A stretch of DNA of 35,207 nt from Sandarakinorhabdus sp. (GTDB lineage Bacteria > Pseudomonadota > Alphaproteobacteria > Sphingomonadales > Sphingomonadaceae). A program made the translations under genes and the position numbers. Under the pieces are notes generated by a model. The model saw only the letters and a list, made by a program, of their open reading frames with translations. It was not told where the DNA came from and did not search any database. The stretch spans positions 11,284 through 46,490 of the forward strand of contig JAIMJL010000004.1 of the NCBI GenBank assembly GCA_020693225.1. The letters are read 5' to 3'. Below are positions 25,414 through 33,079 of this stretch, piece after piece (position 1 is the first letter of the stretch; each line of letters opens with the position of its first letter).

Positions 25414-26748
25414 TCAGTGCACCCGATCTGCCGCCGCCATAGCGGCTTGAACCTGGCTGGCGATCTGCCGGATGTCGGCTTCCTCGGCAACAAATGGCGG
25501 CGCGACCGCCAACGTGTCGCCGGTCAGGCGGATATACAGCCCCTGATCGAGCGCGGCTTCAAAAACCCGCATGCCGCGCAGGCCGGGCTGGCCGGGGATG
25601 GGAACCAGATCGACCGCCGCCATCAGGCCGATGCTGCGCACATCGGCGATGCCCGGCGTGCCTTCCAGGCTGTGCAGTGTATCGGCCAGCGCGCCCGACA
25701 GGCTTGCGGCGCGCGCGACAAGATTGTCGTCGGCAAGCGCGTCCAGCGCGGCATGTCCGGCGGCAATCGCCATCGGGTGGCCGGAATAGGTGTAGCCGTG
25801 CGCGAATTCGATCAGATGATCCGGCCCGGACAGGAAGGCCTCGTGGATCTCCGGCGCCAGGATCACGCCGCCCAGCGGGATGACGGCATTGGTGACCGCC
25901 TTGGCGAAGGTGATCATGTCGGGCCGCACACCGAACGCCTGCGCGGCAAAGGGCGCGCCCAGCCGACCGAAGCCGGTGATCACTTCGTCGAAGATCAGCA
26001 GGATGCCGTGCGCCGTGCAGATCTCGCGCAGCCGCTCGAGATAGCCGACCGGCGGTGGCAATACGCCGGTCGAACCCGCCACCGGCTCGACAATCACGGC
26101 GGCAATGGTGGAGGCATCGTGCAGGCCCACAAGCCGCTCGAGCTCGTCGGCCAGATGCTTGCCCCACGCCGGCTGGCCACGCGTGAACGCGGTCTCGGCA
26201 CGGTTGTAGCTGTGCGGCAGATGATCGACTCCGGGGATCATCATCGACGAAAAGGCACGCCGGTTGGGCACGATCCCGCCCACCGAAATGCCGCCCATGC
26301 CGGAGCCATGATAGCCGCGCTCGCGCCCGATGAGCCGTGTCCGGGCAGCATCACCGCGGGCGCGGTGATAGCCGATGGCCATCTTCAGCGCCGTGTCCAC
26401 CGCTTCGGAGCCGGAATTGACGAAAAACACCTTGTCGTCCGGGCGTTCGGCGAAATCGGCGATACGGGCGGCCAGATCGAAGGCCGGGCGATAGCCCATC
26501 TGGAAGCCGGGCGCATAGTCCACATCCAGCATCTGCCTCTGCACCGCCTCGGCAATGCGCGCATGGCCATGCCCAAGCGGGCAGCACCACAGGCCGGAAA
26601 TGCTGTCGAAAACCCGGCGACCGTCTTCGAGCACATAGTGGCAGCGTTCCGCGCGCGCGATCATCCGCGGGTGCACGGCAAAGCGTCGGGCGGCGGTATA
26701 GGGCAGCCAAAGGGCGTTGCGATCGTTGGGGCGGGCATTGCTGGTCAT
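25414..26748 (-). CDS. Class III PLP-dependent aminotransferase
   Basis: 444 residues on the minus strand. It belongs to the omega-amino-acid:pyruvate or similar class III group. Visible features are L-W-L-P-Y-T near the N-terminus, V-F-F-V-N-S-G-S-E-A-V-D-T-A-L-K as the phosphate-binding region, I-F-D-E-V-I-T-G-F-G-R-L-G with the ring-stacking Asp, and the PLP lysine K283 in I-T-F-A-K-A-V-T-N. The start M-T-S-N-A-R-P is used, with a G-rich Shine-Dalgarno directly ahead; a more distant ATG at 26811 would add 21 residues unlike family members. The substrate is uncertain. It is divergent from the amidohydrolase across 95 bases. Confidence 0.92.
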   Translation of the reverse strand: MTSNARPNDRNALWLPYTAARRFAVHPRMIARAERCHYVLEDGRRVFDSISGLWCCPLGHGHARIAEAVQRQMLDVDYAPGFQMGYRPAFDLAARIADFAERPDDKVFFVNSGSEAVDTALKMAIGYHRARGDAARTRLIGRERGYHGSGMGGISVGGIVPNRRAFSSMMIPGVDHLPHSYNRAETAFTRGQPAWGKHLADELERLVGLHDASTIAAVIVEPVAGSTGVLPPPVGYLERLREICTAHGILLIFDEVITGFGRLGAPFAAQAFGVRPDMITFAKAVTNAVIPLGGVILAPEIHEAFLSGPDHLIEFAHGYTYSGHPMAIAAGHAALDALADDNLVARAASLSGALADTLHSLEGTPGIADVRSIGLMAAVDLVPIPGQPGLRGMRVFEAALDQGLYIRLTGDTLAVAPPFVAEEADIRQIASQVQAAMAAADRVH

Positions 26749-26812
26749 CCCCCCGTCCTGCGACCATCCGCGCGCCCCTTCAAGCAGAGAGTTTCGGCGG
26801 GCGCGTTCCATG

Positions 26813-26836
26813 CTAGGGTGCAGCCGGGAGAAGGAG
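26813..26836 (+). promoter_or_regulatory. CTAG-type -10 candidate and Shine-Dalgarno for the amidohydrolase
   Basis: CTAGGGT (26813-26819) lies about 25 bases before the start codon, and AAGGAG (26831-26836) gives a strong ribosome site 7 bases before ATG 26844. The ribosome site is convincing; the -10 assignment is a pattern match, and no clear -35 is seen. Confidence 0.35.
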
Positions 26837-26843
26837 ACGGATA

Positions 26844-28583
26844 ATGCACGATCTGGTCATTCGCGGCGGGCTGGTGGTGGACGGCAGCGGCGGCGAACCC
26901 TGCATCGGCGACATTGCCATCGATGGTGATCGCATCGCGCAAATCGGCGTGGTGGCACAAAAGGGCCGGCGCGAAATCGATGCCACCGGCAAGGTGGTGG
27001 CGCCCGGATTTGTTGACATTCATACCCATTATGACGGCCAGGCTACCTGGGACGCGGAAATGGCCCCTTCGAGCTGGCACGGAGTCACCACCGTTATCAT
27101 GGGCAATTGCGGGGTGGGCTTTGCGCCGGCAAAGCCGGATCGCCATGCCTGGCTGATCGGTTTGATGGAGGGTGTGGAGGATATTCCGGGCACCGCGCTG
27201 GCCGAGGGGATGACCTGGGACTGGGAGACCTTTCCGCAATATCTGGATGCGCTGGAAAAGCTGCCGCGCACGGTGGATGTGGGAACGCATGTGCCGCATG
27301 GCGCTGTGCGGGCCTATGTGATGGGCGAACGCGGCGCGCGCAACGAAGCGCCAACCGAAACCGATATCGCGCGCATGTCGGCGATCGTGGAAGAAGGCCT
27401 GCGGGCCGGCGCGCTGGGCTTTTCCACCTCGCGCACCATCCTGCATAAGTCGGTGGATGGCGAGCTGGTGCCGGGAACCACCGCGACCAAGGAGGAGCTG
27501 ATCGGCATCGGGCGCGCCATGGGTAGGGTTGGCCACGGGGTGTTCGAGATGGCCTCCGATCTGAAGCGCGAATGGAATGAGTTTGAATGGATGGGTGCGC
27601 TGAGCCGGGAAACCGGAATGCCGGTTACCTTTGCCGCGCTGCAATCCATCGCCAAGGAGTTGAGCCTGGACGAGCAGATTGCCGCCATGGATGCGGAAAA
27701 TGCCGCCGGCGCGCATATCGTGGCGCAGATTGCCCTGCGCGGCACCGGAGTCGTTATGGCGTGGCGCGGAACGGTGCACCCGTTCCTGTTCAAGCCGGCC
27801 TGGGCGGACATTGCCGCGCTGCCGTGGGACGCGCAGCTGGCCCGGCTGAAGGATCCGGCGTTCCGGGCGCGCATGCTGTCCGAGGATTCGGTGTTTCCCG
27901 AATCCGATGTGGTTGGCCTGTTGCAAATCGTTGCCGGCGGCTGGTTCATGCAATTCCGCATGGGTGCAGGCTTTACCTATGAGCCAACAGCGGCGGAATC
28001 GCTGCTGGCGCTGGCGGCCGAACGCGGCATCACGGGGGCAGAGCTCGCCTATGACCTGCTGATGGAAGATGAGGGCAAGGGCTTCATCTATCTCCCGGTG
28101 CTGAACTATGCCGACGGCAATCTGGATTTTCTGGAGAGCCTGCAGCAGCGCGACGATTGCGTGAACTCGCTGTCTGACGGCGGCGCGCATTGCGGCACCA
28201 TCTGCGACGCCGCATCGCCCACCTATCTTCTGCAGCATTGGGTGCGGGATCGGGCCAAGGGCCGCCTGCCCTTGCAGGCGGCAATCAAGCGGCAATGCCG
28301 CGATACGGCCCTGCTTTATGGCCTGGCCGATCGGGGCCTGCTGGCGCCGGGCTATCTTGCGGACGTGAATGTCATCGATATGGAGCGGCTCAGGCTCGGC
28401 AAGCCCTGGCTGGCCTTCGATCTGCCGGCCGGCGGCAAGCGGCTGCTGCAAAAGGCGGATGGCTACGCGTTCACCATCAAATCCGGCCAGATCACCTTTG
28501 CCGATGGGGTGGTGCAGGACGCCCGGCCGGGCCGGGTGGTTCGCGGGCCACAGCAAGCCGCGCTGGCGATGGCAGCAGAATAG
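26844..28583 (+). CDS. Amidohydrolase of the N-acyl-D-amino-acid deacylase family
   Basis: 579 residues of metal-dependent amidohydrolase fold. The small beta domain starts [12 protein letters not shown], typical of D-aminoacylases. Metal ligands H60 and H62 are in [10 protein letters not shown]89 in G-N-C-G-V-G-F-A matches the metal-ligand Cys of D-aminoacylase. The late catalytic Asp is D445 in S-D-G-G-A-H. Members release D-amino acids from N-acyl derivatives, or act on related amides; the exact substrate is unknown. The protein is cytosolic, with no signal peptide. It is the first gene of a run that continues, without a gap above about 21 bases, through pyrB. Confidence 0.92.
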   Translation: MHDLVIRGGLVVDGSGGEPCIGDIAIDGDRIAQIGVVAQKGRREIDATGKVVAPGFVDIHTHYDGQATWDAEMAPSSWHGVTTVIMGNCGVGFAPAKPDRHAWLIGLMEGVEDIPGTALAEGMTWDWETFPQYLDALEKLPRTVDVGTHVPHGAVRAYVMGERGARNEAPTETDIARMSAIVEEGLRAGALGFSTSRTILHKSVDGELVPGTTATKEELIGIGRAMGRVGHGVFEMASDLKREWNEFEWMGALSRETGMPVTFAALQSIAKELSLDEQIAAMDAENAAGAHIVAQIALRGTGVVMAWRGTVHPFLFKPAWADIAALPWDAQLARLKDPAFRARMLSEDSVFPESDVVGLLQIVAGGWFMQFRMGAGFTYEPTAAESLLALAAERGITGAELAYDLLMEDEGKGFIYLPVLNYADGNLDFLESLQQRDDCVNSLSDGGAHCGTICDAASPTYLLQHWVRDRAKGRLPLQAAIKRQCRDTALLYGLADRGLLAPGYLADVNVIDMERLRLGKPWLAFDLPAGGKRLLQKADGYAFTIKSGQITFADGVVQDARPGRVVRGPQQAALAMAAE

Positions 28584-28587
28584 CGGC

Positions 28588-30339
28588 GTGAAGAGGCTTG
28601 CAATTGCCGGCGTGCTGCTGGCGGCCGGCGCACATGCAGCGGTGTTGCCGCCCGTGCTGCCTTGGCAGGGCGCCAGCGAAGCACTGATTGCCGCCAATGA
28701 TGATCCGTGGATCACCCCCGCAGAAGCGTCCGGCTTTGCAATGACGCCCAGCTATGCCGAGACGCGCGCCTGGCTGCAGCGGCTGGCAAAATCCTGCCCG
28801 GCCATGCGCATCGAATCCTTCGGCAGCTCGCCGCAGGGGCGCGATCTGCTGGCCGTAACGCTCGGCAAGCCGGCGCCGCTCAAGCCGCGCCTGCTGGTGC
28901 AGGCCGGGATTCACGCCGGCGAGATCGACGGCAAGGACGCCGGGCTGATGCTGCTGCGCGACATCTGCCTGCGCGGCAAGTCGGGCCTTGTGGATGCGGT
29001 GACGCTGGTGTTCGTGCCGATCTTCAATGTCGATGGACACGAGCGGTCATCCGCTTTCAGCCGCCCGAACCAGCGTGGCCCCGGCGAACAGGGCTGGCGC
29101 ACCACCGCGCAGAACCTCAATCTCAACCGCGACTATCTGAAGGCCGATGCGCCGGAAATGCGGGCAATGCTGGGGCTGATTGGCCGCTTCGATCCGGATC
29201 TCTATCTCGACCTGCATGTGACCGACGGCACCGATTATCAGTATGACATCACGTTCGGGTTCAATGGGGTGCGCTATGGGCGCTCTCCTGGCATCGGCGC
29301 ATGGCTGGATCAGCAGTATCGCCCGGCCGTGGAAGCCGGGCTGAAGCAACAGGGGCATGTGCCGGGCGAACTGGTGTTTGCCGTTGACGCGCAGAAGCCG
29401 GACGCGGGGATCGTGCTGGGTGCCAGCACGCCGCGCTTTTCGGATGGCTATGGGGATTTGCGGCGGATGGGTGCCGTTCTGGTGGAGAACCATTCGCTGA
29501 AACCCTATCGGCAACGGGTGCTTGGCACCTATGTACTGCTGGAATCGACACTGCGGCTGCTGGCAAGCGATGGAGCTGCGCTGAAGGCCGCCATTGCCAG
29601 CGACCGGGCGCTGCGGCCCTCCACCATCGTTGCGCGCTGGGCGGATTTGCCGGATCCCGTTGCAAATGTGCGCTTTCTGGGCATGGCGCACGAAAGCTTC
29701 CAGTCTGCCGCGTCTGGTCAGGCGGAAGTCCGCTGGCTCGGCAAACCGGTTACCCAGATGATGCCGGTGTTCGGTCAGACCGCAGACAAGCGCATCACCT
29801 TGCCGAAAGCCTGGTGGGTTCCGGCCACCGAGCCGCAAGTGATAGAGCGGCTGGCCTTGCACGGCGTGCGCATGGAGCGACAGGACGCCGCAAAAACCAT
29901 AGTGGTGGAGATGCAGCGGATCGTGGAGCCGAAGCTGTCATCCGCGTCCGAGGGCAGAGTCCCGGTGACGGCCAAGGCGGTGCACACCGAGCAACGACAG
30001 GAAATATTCCCGCCCGGCTCGGTGCGGGTGCCCGCGGACCAGCCGCTCGGCGAGCTGGCGGCCATGCTGCTGGAGCCGGACAGCCCCGATTCGCTGTTTG
30101 CCTGGGGGTTTTTCCCCGGCATCCTGCAGCGCACCGAATATATCGAGGGCTATGTGATCGCGCCAATGGCCGATGCGATGCTGGCGGCGGATCCGGCCCT
30201 GCGGACGGAGTTCGAGGCAAGGGTGAAGGCGGATCCGGCCTTTGCCGCCGACGGGCGCGCGCGGCTGGCGTGGTTTTATGCGCGCACCCCCTTCTTTGAT
30301 GATCGCTACCTGCTTTTCCCGATCGGGCGGGAGCGATAG
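28588..30339 (+). CDS. Exported M14-family metallocarboxypeptidase-like protein
   Basis: 583 residues from GTG 28588, four bases after the amidohydrolase stop. This start gives a good signal peptide (M-K-R-L-A-I-A-G-V-L-L-A-A-G-A-H-A-A). Zinc ligands of the M14 fold are visible as H109-x-x-E112 in A-G-I-H-A-G-E-I-D-G and H210 in L-D-L-H-V-T. The Arg of N-L-N-R-D-Y follows the M14 pattern. The likely catalytic Glu is in L-V-E-N-H-S-L-K. The C-terminal third is an extra domain not assigned. It is probably a periplasmic peptidase or amidase on a peptide-like substrate, which may be what the cytosolic amidohydrolase then processes (inference). Confidence 0.88.
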   Translation: MKRLAIAGVLLAAGAHAAVLPPVLPWQGASEALIAANDDPWITPAEASGFAMTPSYAETRAWLQRLAKSCPAMRIESFGSSPQGRDLLAVTLGKPAPLKPRLLVQAGIHAGEIDGKDAGLMLLRDICLRGKSGLVDAVTLVFVPIFNVDGHERSSAFSRPNQRGPGEQGWRTTAQNLNLNRDYLKADAPEMRAMLGLIGRFDPDLYLDLHVTDGTDYQYDITFGFNGVRYGRSPGIGAWLDQQYRPAVEAGLKQQGHVPGELVFAVDAQKPDAGIVLGASTPRFSDGYGDLRRMGAVLVENHSLKPYRQRVLGTYVLLESTLRLLASDGAALKAAIASDRALRPSTIVARWADLPDPVANVRFLGMAHESFQSAASGQAEVRWLGKPVTQMMPVFGQTADKRITLPKAWWVPATEPQVIERLALHGVRMERQDAAKTIVVEMQRIVEPKLSSASEGRVPVTAKAVHTEQRQEIFPPGSVRVPADQPLGELAAMLLEPDSPDSLFAWGFFPGILQRTEYIEGYVIAPMADAMLAADPALRTEFEARVKADPAFAADGRARLAWFYARTPFFDDRYLLFPIGRER

Positions 30340-30348
30340 AAACACGGC

Positions 30349-31446
30349 ATGGAAAAGATCGCCTTTCGCCCCAGCCGCGATGAAGCCGCACGGCAGGCCT
30401 TTGTTGGCGCGCTGAAGGGTTTTGTGAATTTCGCCGTCGAAGGGCGGCTGCAGGCGGTCTATGATGAGCAGCTGGTGCCGGCCGCGAAGGCTGTGCCGCA
30501 GACGCGCGCCGAAGCCGCCGCCCTGTTGGAGCCGCATCCGCTGGCGCGCTTCTGGGCCAGCATGACCTATCATTCGCAAAATCTGCTGTGGCAGACGATC
30601 GATGCAACAACAGCGCGCACGCGCGACGCGCAGATGGCGCTCGCCGAGCGGCTGACCAACCGCCCCGGCAAGCGCGGCACGTTGCATCTGCAACCCGGCT
30701 TCGAGCCGCCGGCGCCTGTGCGCACGACCGAAATTCACCGCCAGCCGGGCGGCTATCTGCGCGAGACCGTTCCGGGCGATCTGTCAGCGGCGCTGAGCTA
30801 CATGGGCTCCGTTGATCTGTATCGCAACGCCAAGGGGATGGGCACCGGCGCCAAGCCCGGTGCCGACGATATGGGCCGCTGGCTGGCCGGGGTTGCGCGC
30901 AGGCGCGCACCGGATCTGCAGCCACAGGCCATCCTTGATATGGGCTGCGGCACCGGCGAACAGACTTTGGGCTACAAGCGCGAATGGCCCGATGCGCGCG
31001 TCGTTGGCATCGATTGCGCGCGGCCTTTCGTGCGGCTGGCGCATGCGCTGGCCGAGGGCGAGGGGCTCGCGCTGGATTTTCATGAAGGCGATGCGGCCGC
31101 GACGGGATTTGCCGACGAAAGCTTCGACCTCATCGTGTCGATCATCCTGTGCCACGAAACCAGCGCGGCGCAGGTGCGCGCCATCCTGCGCGAAAGCTGG
31201 CGGCTGATCCGCTCCGGCGGACTGGTTCTGCACATGGACGTTCCCTACCATCCGCACCGTATGCCGCTGGTGAAGCAGGTTACCAACCATTGGCAGGTGC
31301 GGCACAATGGCGAGCCTTTCTGGACCGGCTTTGTCGAGATGGACATGGCCGGGGAATTGCAGGCGGCCGGCTATCAGGCGGCCTTTGCCGACTATGAGCC
31401 ATTCGGCGCCGCGCCCTATTTTGTGTTCGGCGGCCGCAAGCCATGA
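30349..31446 (+). CDS. Class I SAM-dependent methyltransferase B
   Basis: 365 residues. SAM motif I is I-L-D-M-G-C-G-T-G-E-Q from about residue 195, followed by the acidic strand V-V-G-I-D and I-L-C-H-E-T-S. The N-terminal region of about 195 residues has H-P-L-A-R-F-W and I-H-R-Q-P-G-G-Y then V-P-G-D-L-S-A, matching the corresponding motifs of methyltransferase A at 1683-2909. E-P-F-W near the C-terminus is also shared, so the two are paralogues. It follows the M14 gene by 9 bases. The stop is the first of a chain of ATGA overlaps through the 14-base repeat. The substrate is unknown. Confidence 0.87.
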   Translation: MEKIAFRPSRDEAARQAFVGALKGFVNFAVEGRLQAVYDEQLVPAAKAVPQTRAEAAALLEPHPLARFWASMTYHSQNLLWQTIDATTARTRDAQMALAERLTNRPGKRGTLHLQPGFEPPAPVRTTEIHRQPGGYLRETVPGDLSAALSYMGSVDLYRNAKGMGTGAKPGADDMGRWLAGVARRRAPDLQPQAILDMGCGTGEQTLGYKREWPDARVVGIDCARPFVRLAHALAEGEGLALDFHEGDAAATGFADESFDLIVSIILCHETSAAQVRAILRESWRLIRSGGLVLHMDVPYHPHRMPLVKQVTNHWQVRHNGEPFWTGFVEMDMAGELQAAGYQAAFADYEPFGAAPYFVFGGRKP

Positions 31447-31498
31447 GAGACGGGCTATGAGAGACGGGCCATGAGAGACGGGCTATGAGAGACGGGCC
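31443..31498 (+). repeat. Four tandem 14-base units forming a ladder of coupled mini-ORFs
   Basis: Units ATGAGAGACGGGCY at 31443, 31457, 31471 and 31485. Unit 1 contains the stop of methyltransferase B. Because 14 is not a multiple of three, each of the first three ATGs opens a 5-codon frame (M-R-D-G-L or M-R-D-G-P) whose TGA overlaps the next unit's ATG as ATGA. The fourth ATG opens the small-protein gene. No spacer lies between units. Confidence 0.95.
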
Positions 31499-31763
31499 GA
31501 AGCCGGCACCGCGCGACGCGCATTTTTTTGCCGACCCGCTGGTGGATGATCTGCTGCGTGCTCTGGCGACCCTGGCAATGGAGCTTTCGATCACGCGGGA
31601 CAGGCTGGCGGCGCTCGAACAGCAGGTGCAGGCCGCGCATGGAAAGCCGCTGGATAACCGGCCGCTTGAACCCGATATCGAGCGCGCGCAGGCCGCAGCG
31701 CGCCTGAAACTGGTGCAGGATGTTTTCGGGCCCATGGTGGAGCGCCTGTCCCGCAGCGGGTGA
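31485..31763 (+). CDS. Small helical partner protein B
   Basis: 92 residues starting at the last ATG of the 14-base repeat (M-R-D-G-P-K-P-A-P). The signature F-F-A-D-P-L-V-D-D-L-L (about 14-24) is followed by an amphipathic helix with L-A-M-E-L-S-I-T-R-D-R-L, matching the first half of small protein A (2906-3262), which also directly follows a methyltransferase. The second half (R-L-K-L-V-Q-D-V-F-G-P-M-V-E-R-L) is another predicted helix. There is no signal peptide and no cysteine. I infer a partner of methyltransferase B. Start choice: earlier in-frame ATGs end after five codons, so 31485 is the only usable one. Confidence 0.75.
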   Translation: MRDGPKPAPRDAHFFADPLVDDLLRALATLAMELSITRDRLAALEQQVQAAHGKPLDNRPLEPDIERAQAAARLKLVQDVFGPMVERLSRSG

Positions 31764-31784
31764 GGCGTGTGCCATTGCAAGCCC

Positions 31785-32186
31785 ATGAGGCTCGCCGCTA
31801 CATGTCAAACTGTGCAAATCCTGCTGTCCCTGCTTGCGATTCTGGCGCTGGCCGCTTTTGCCTGGGCGCTGGGCTTCCATGCTTCGCCCCGTCTGGATGA
31901 AGCGGGCGCGATGGCCGAAGCGAGCGCGGTTTTGCCGGGTTTTCGGGCGCAATCCGCGGTGCTGGCGGAAAACGGCCGGGGCGCCCTGGTGCAGGCAGAA
32001 GACGGCAGTCTGGCCGCCGTGCTTCCGTTGGCGGACGGCTGGGTGGTGCGCCGTTTGCCGGCGCGCGGCGCTGTGCAACCCGTGGAAGCCGGGCTGCGGC
32101 TGCGGCTGGACGAGCCGATGCTGCGCTCGACCATTTTACGCATCCCGTCTCCGCACCCGGACTGGCTGGAGGGCCATTTCGCATGA
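31785..32186 (+). CDS. Membrane-anchored protein of unknown function
   Basis: 133 residues from ATG 31785. The N-terminus has one hydrophobic helix (I-L-L-S-L-L-A-I-L-A-L-A-A-F-A-W), either an anchor or an uncleaved signal. The remainder is a short Ala/Leu/Arg-rich domain that looks beta-rich, with a V-V-R-R-L-P-A-R segment and no recognised motif. An in-frame GTG at 31767 would add six residues including two Cys (M-C-H-C), and neither start has a strong ribosome site. The stop overlaps the desaturase start as ATGA, so the pair probably works together at the membrane. Confidence 0.6.
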   Translation: MRLAATCQTVQILLSLLAILALAAFAWALGFHASPRLDEAGAMAEASAVLPGFRAQSAVLAENGRGALVQAEDGSLAAVLPLADGWVVRRLPARGAVQPVEAGLRLRLDEPMLRSTILRIPSPHPDWLEGHFA

Positions 32187-33079
32187 CCCTGCCCGATCCC
32201 GTGACCTATGCCATCCCGCTGTTCGTGCTGGCCATCGTGCTTGAAATGCTGCTCGTTCGCAAACGCCGGACGGGCCGCTATGACTGGCGCGACGCCGGAG
32301 TGTCGCTGACACTCGGCCTGGGCAGCACGGTGGCCGGGTTGCTTTCCGGCGGGGCGATCCTCGCCATCATGCTGGGGGCATCCCGCTTTGCGCTGCTGGA
32401 AATTCCGTTTGCCTGGTGGACCTTCATGCTCTGCTTCATGCTGGATGATCTGGCCTATTATGCCTTTCACCGCTCGGCGCACCGTGTGCGCTGGTTCTGG
32501 GCGAGCCATGTGGTGCATCACAGCTCGCAGCATTATAACCTCAGCACCGCCCTGCGGCAGACCTGGACCGGCTTTTTCAGCGCGTCCTTCCTCTTCCGCC
32601 TGCCGCTGATCCTGATCGGCCTTCCGGTCGAGATGGTGTTTTTCGTGGGCGGCCTGAACCTTGTCTACCAGTTCTGGATTCACACCGAGCAGATCGACCG
32701 CATGCCGCGCTGGTTCGAAAGCGTGATGAACACGCCCTCGCACCATCGGGTGCACCATGGGGTGAACCCGCGCTATCTGGATCGCAACTATGCCGGTGTG
32801 TTCATCCTGTGGGATCGGCTGTTTGGCACTTTCGAGCCGGAGCGGAGCGAGGATCGGCCGCGCTATGGCATTGTGAAGAATCTGCCGGTGCTGAACCCTT
32901 TGTGGGCGGCGTTTCATGAATGGGCCGCGATTGCGCGGGATTTGCGTGGCGCGCGGTCGCTGCGCGATGCGGCGGGCTATGTGTTGCAACCGCCGGGCTG
33001 GCGCCCGGACAGCAGCCACGATACGGCAGATGCCATTCGCGCCCGTTGGAGCGCCGAGCAGGGAGAGATGAAGGCATGA
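32183..33079 (+). CDS. Sterol desaturase/fatty acid hydroxylase family membrane protein
   Basis: 298 residues. This di-iron membrane family hydroxylates or desaturates lipids. Hydrophobic segments are at about 8-25, 40-70, 78-95 and 130-165. The His-rich metal boxes are intact: H96-R-S-A-H100, H109-x-x-H112-H113, and H187-H188-x-x-H191-H192, with an extra His at 167. The substrate (carotenoid, sterol, hopanoid or fatty acid) cannot be told. The gene overlaps its neighbours as ATGA on both sides, so it is translated with the membrane-anchored protein before and the DUF3089 hydrolase after. Confidence 0.92.
   Translation: MTLPDPVTYAIPLFVLAIVLEMLLVRKRRTGRYDWRDAGVSLTLGLGSTVAGLLSGGAILAIMLGASRFALLEIPFAWWTFMLCFMLDDLAYYAFHRSAHRVRWFWASHVVHHSSQHYNLSTALRQTWTGFFSASFLFRLPLILIGLPVEMVFFVGGLNLVYQFWIHTEQIDRMPRWFESVMNTPSHHRVHHGVNPRYLDRNYAGVFILWDRLFGTFEPERSEDRPRYGIVKNLPVLNPLWAAFHEWAAIARDLRGARSLRDAAGYVLQPPGWRPDSSHDTADAIRARWSAEQGEMKA

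Noticed and set aside
25402-25415. GAAGC-TTGC-GCTTC hairpin between the convergent acetyltransferase and aminotransferase
   Set aside because: Only 5 bp, overlapping the aminotransferase stop and lacking a T tract; too weak to call a terminator.
25417-26844. 475-codon plus-strand frame opposite the aminotransferase
   Set aside because: The minus strand encodes an intact class III aminotransferase; the plus frame has no recognisable feature.
31443-31460. Mini-ORFs in the 14-base repeat as functional peptides
   Set aside because: Five-residue products identical apart from the last residue are unlikely to act as peptides; the arrangement is better read as a translation signal.
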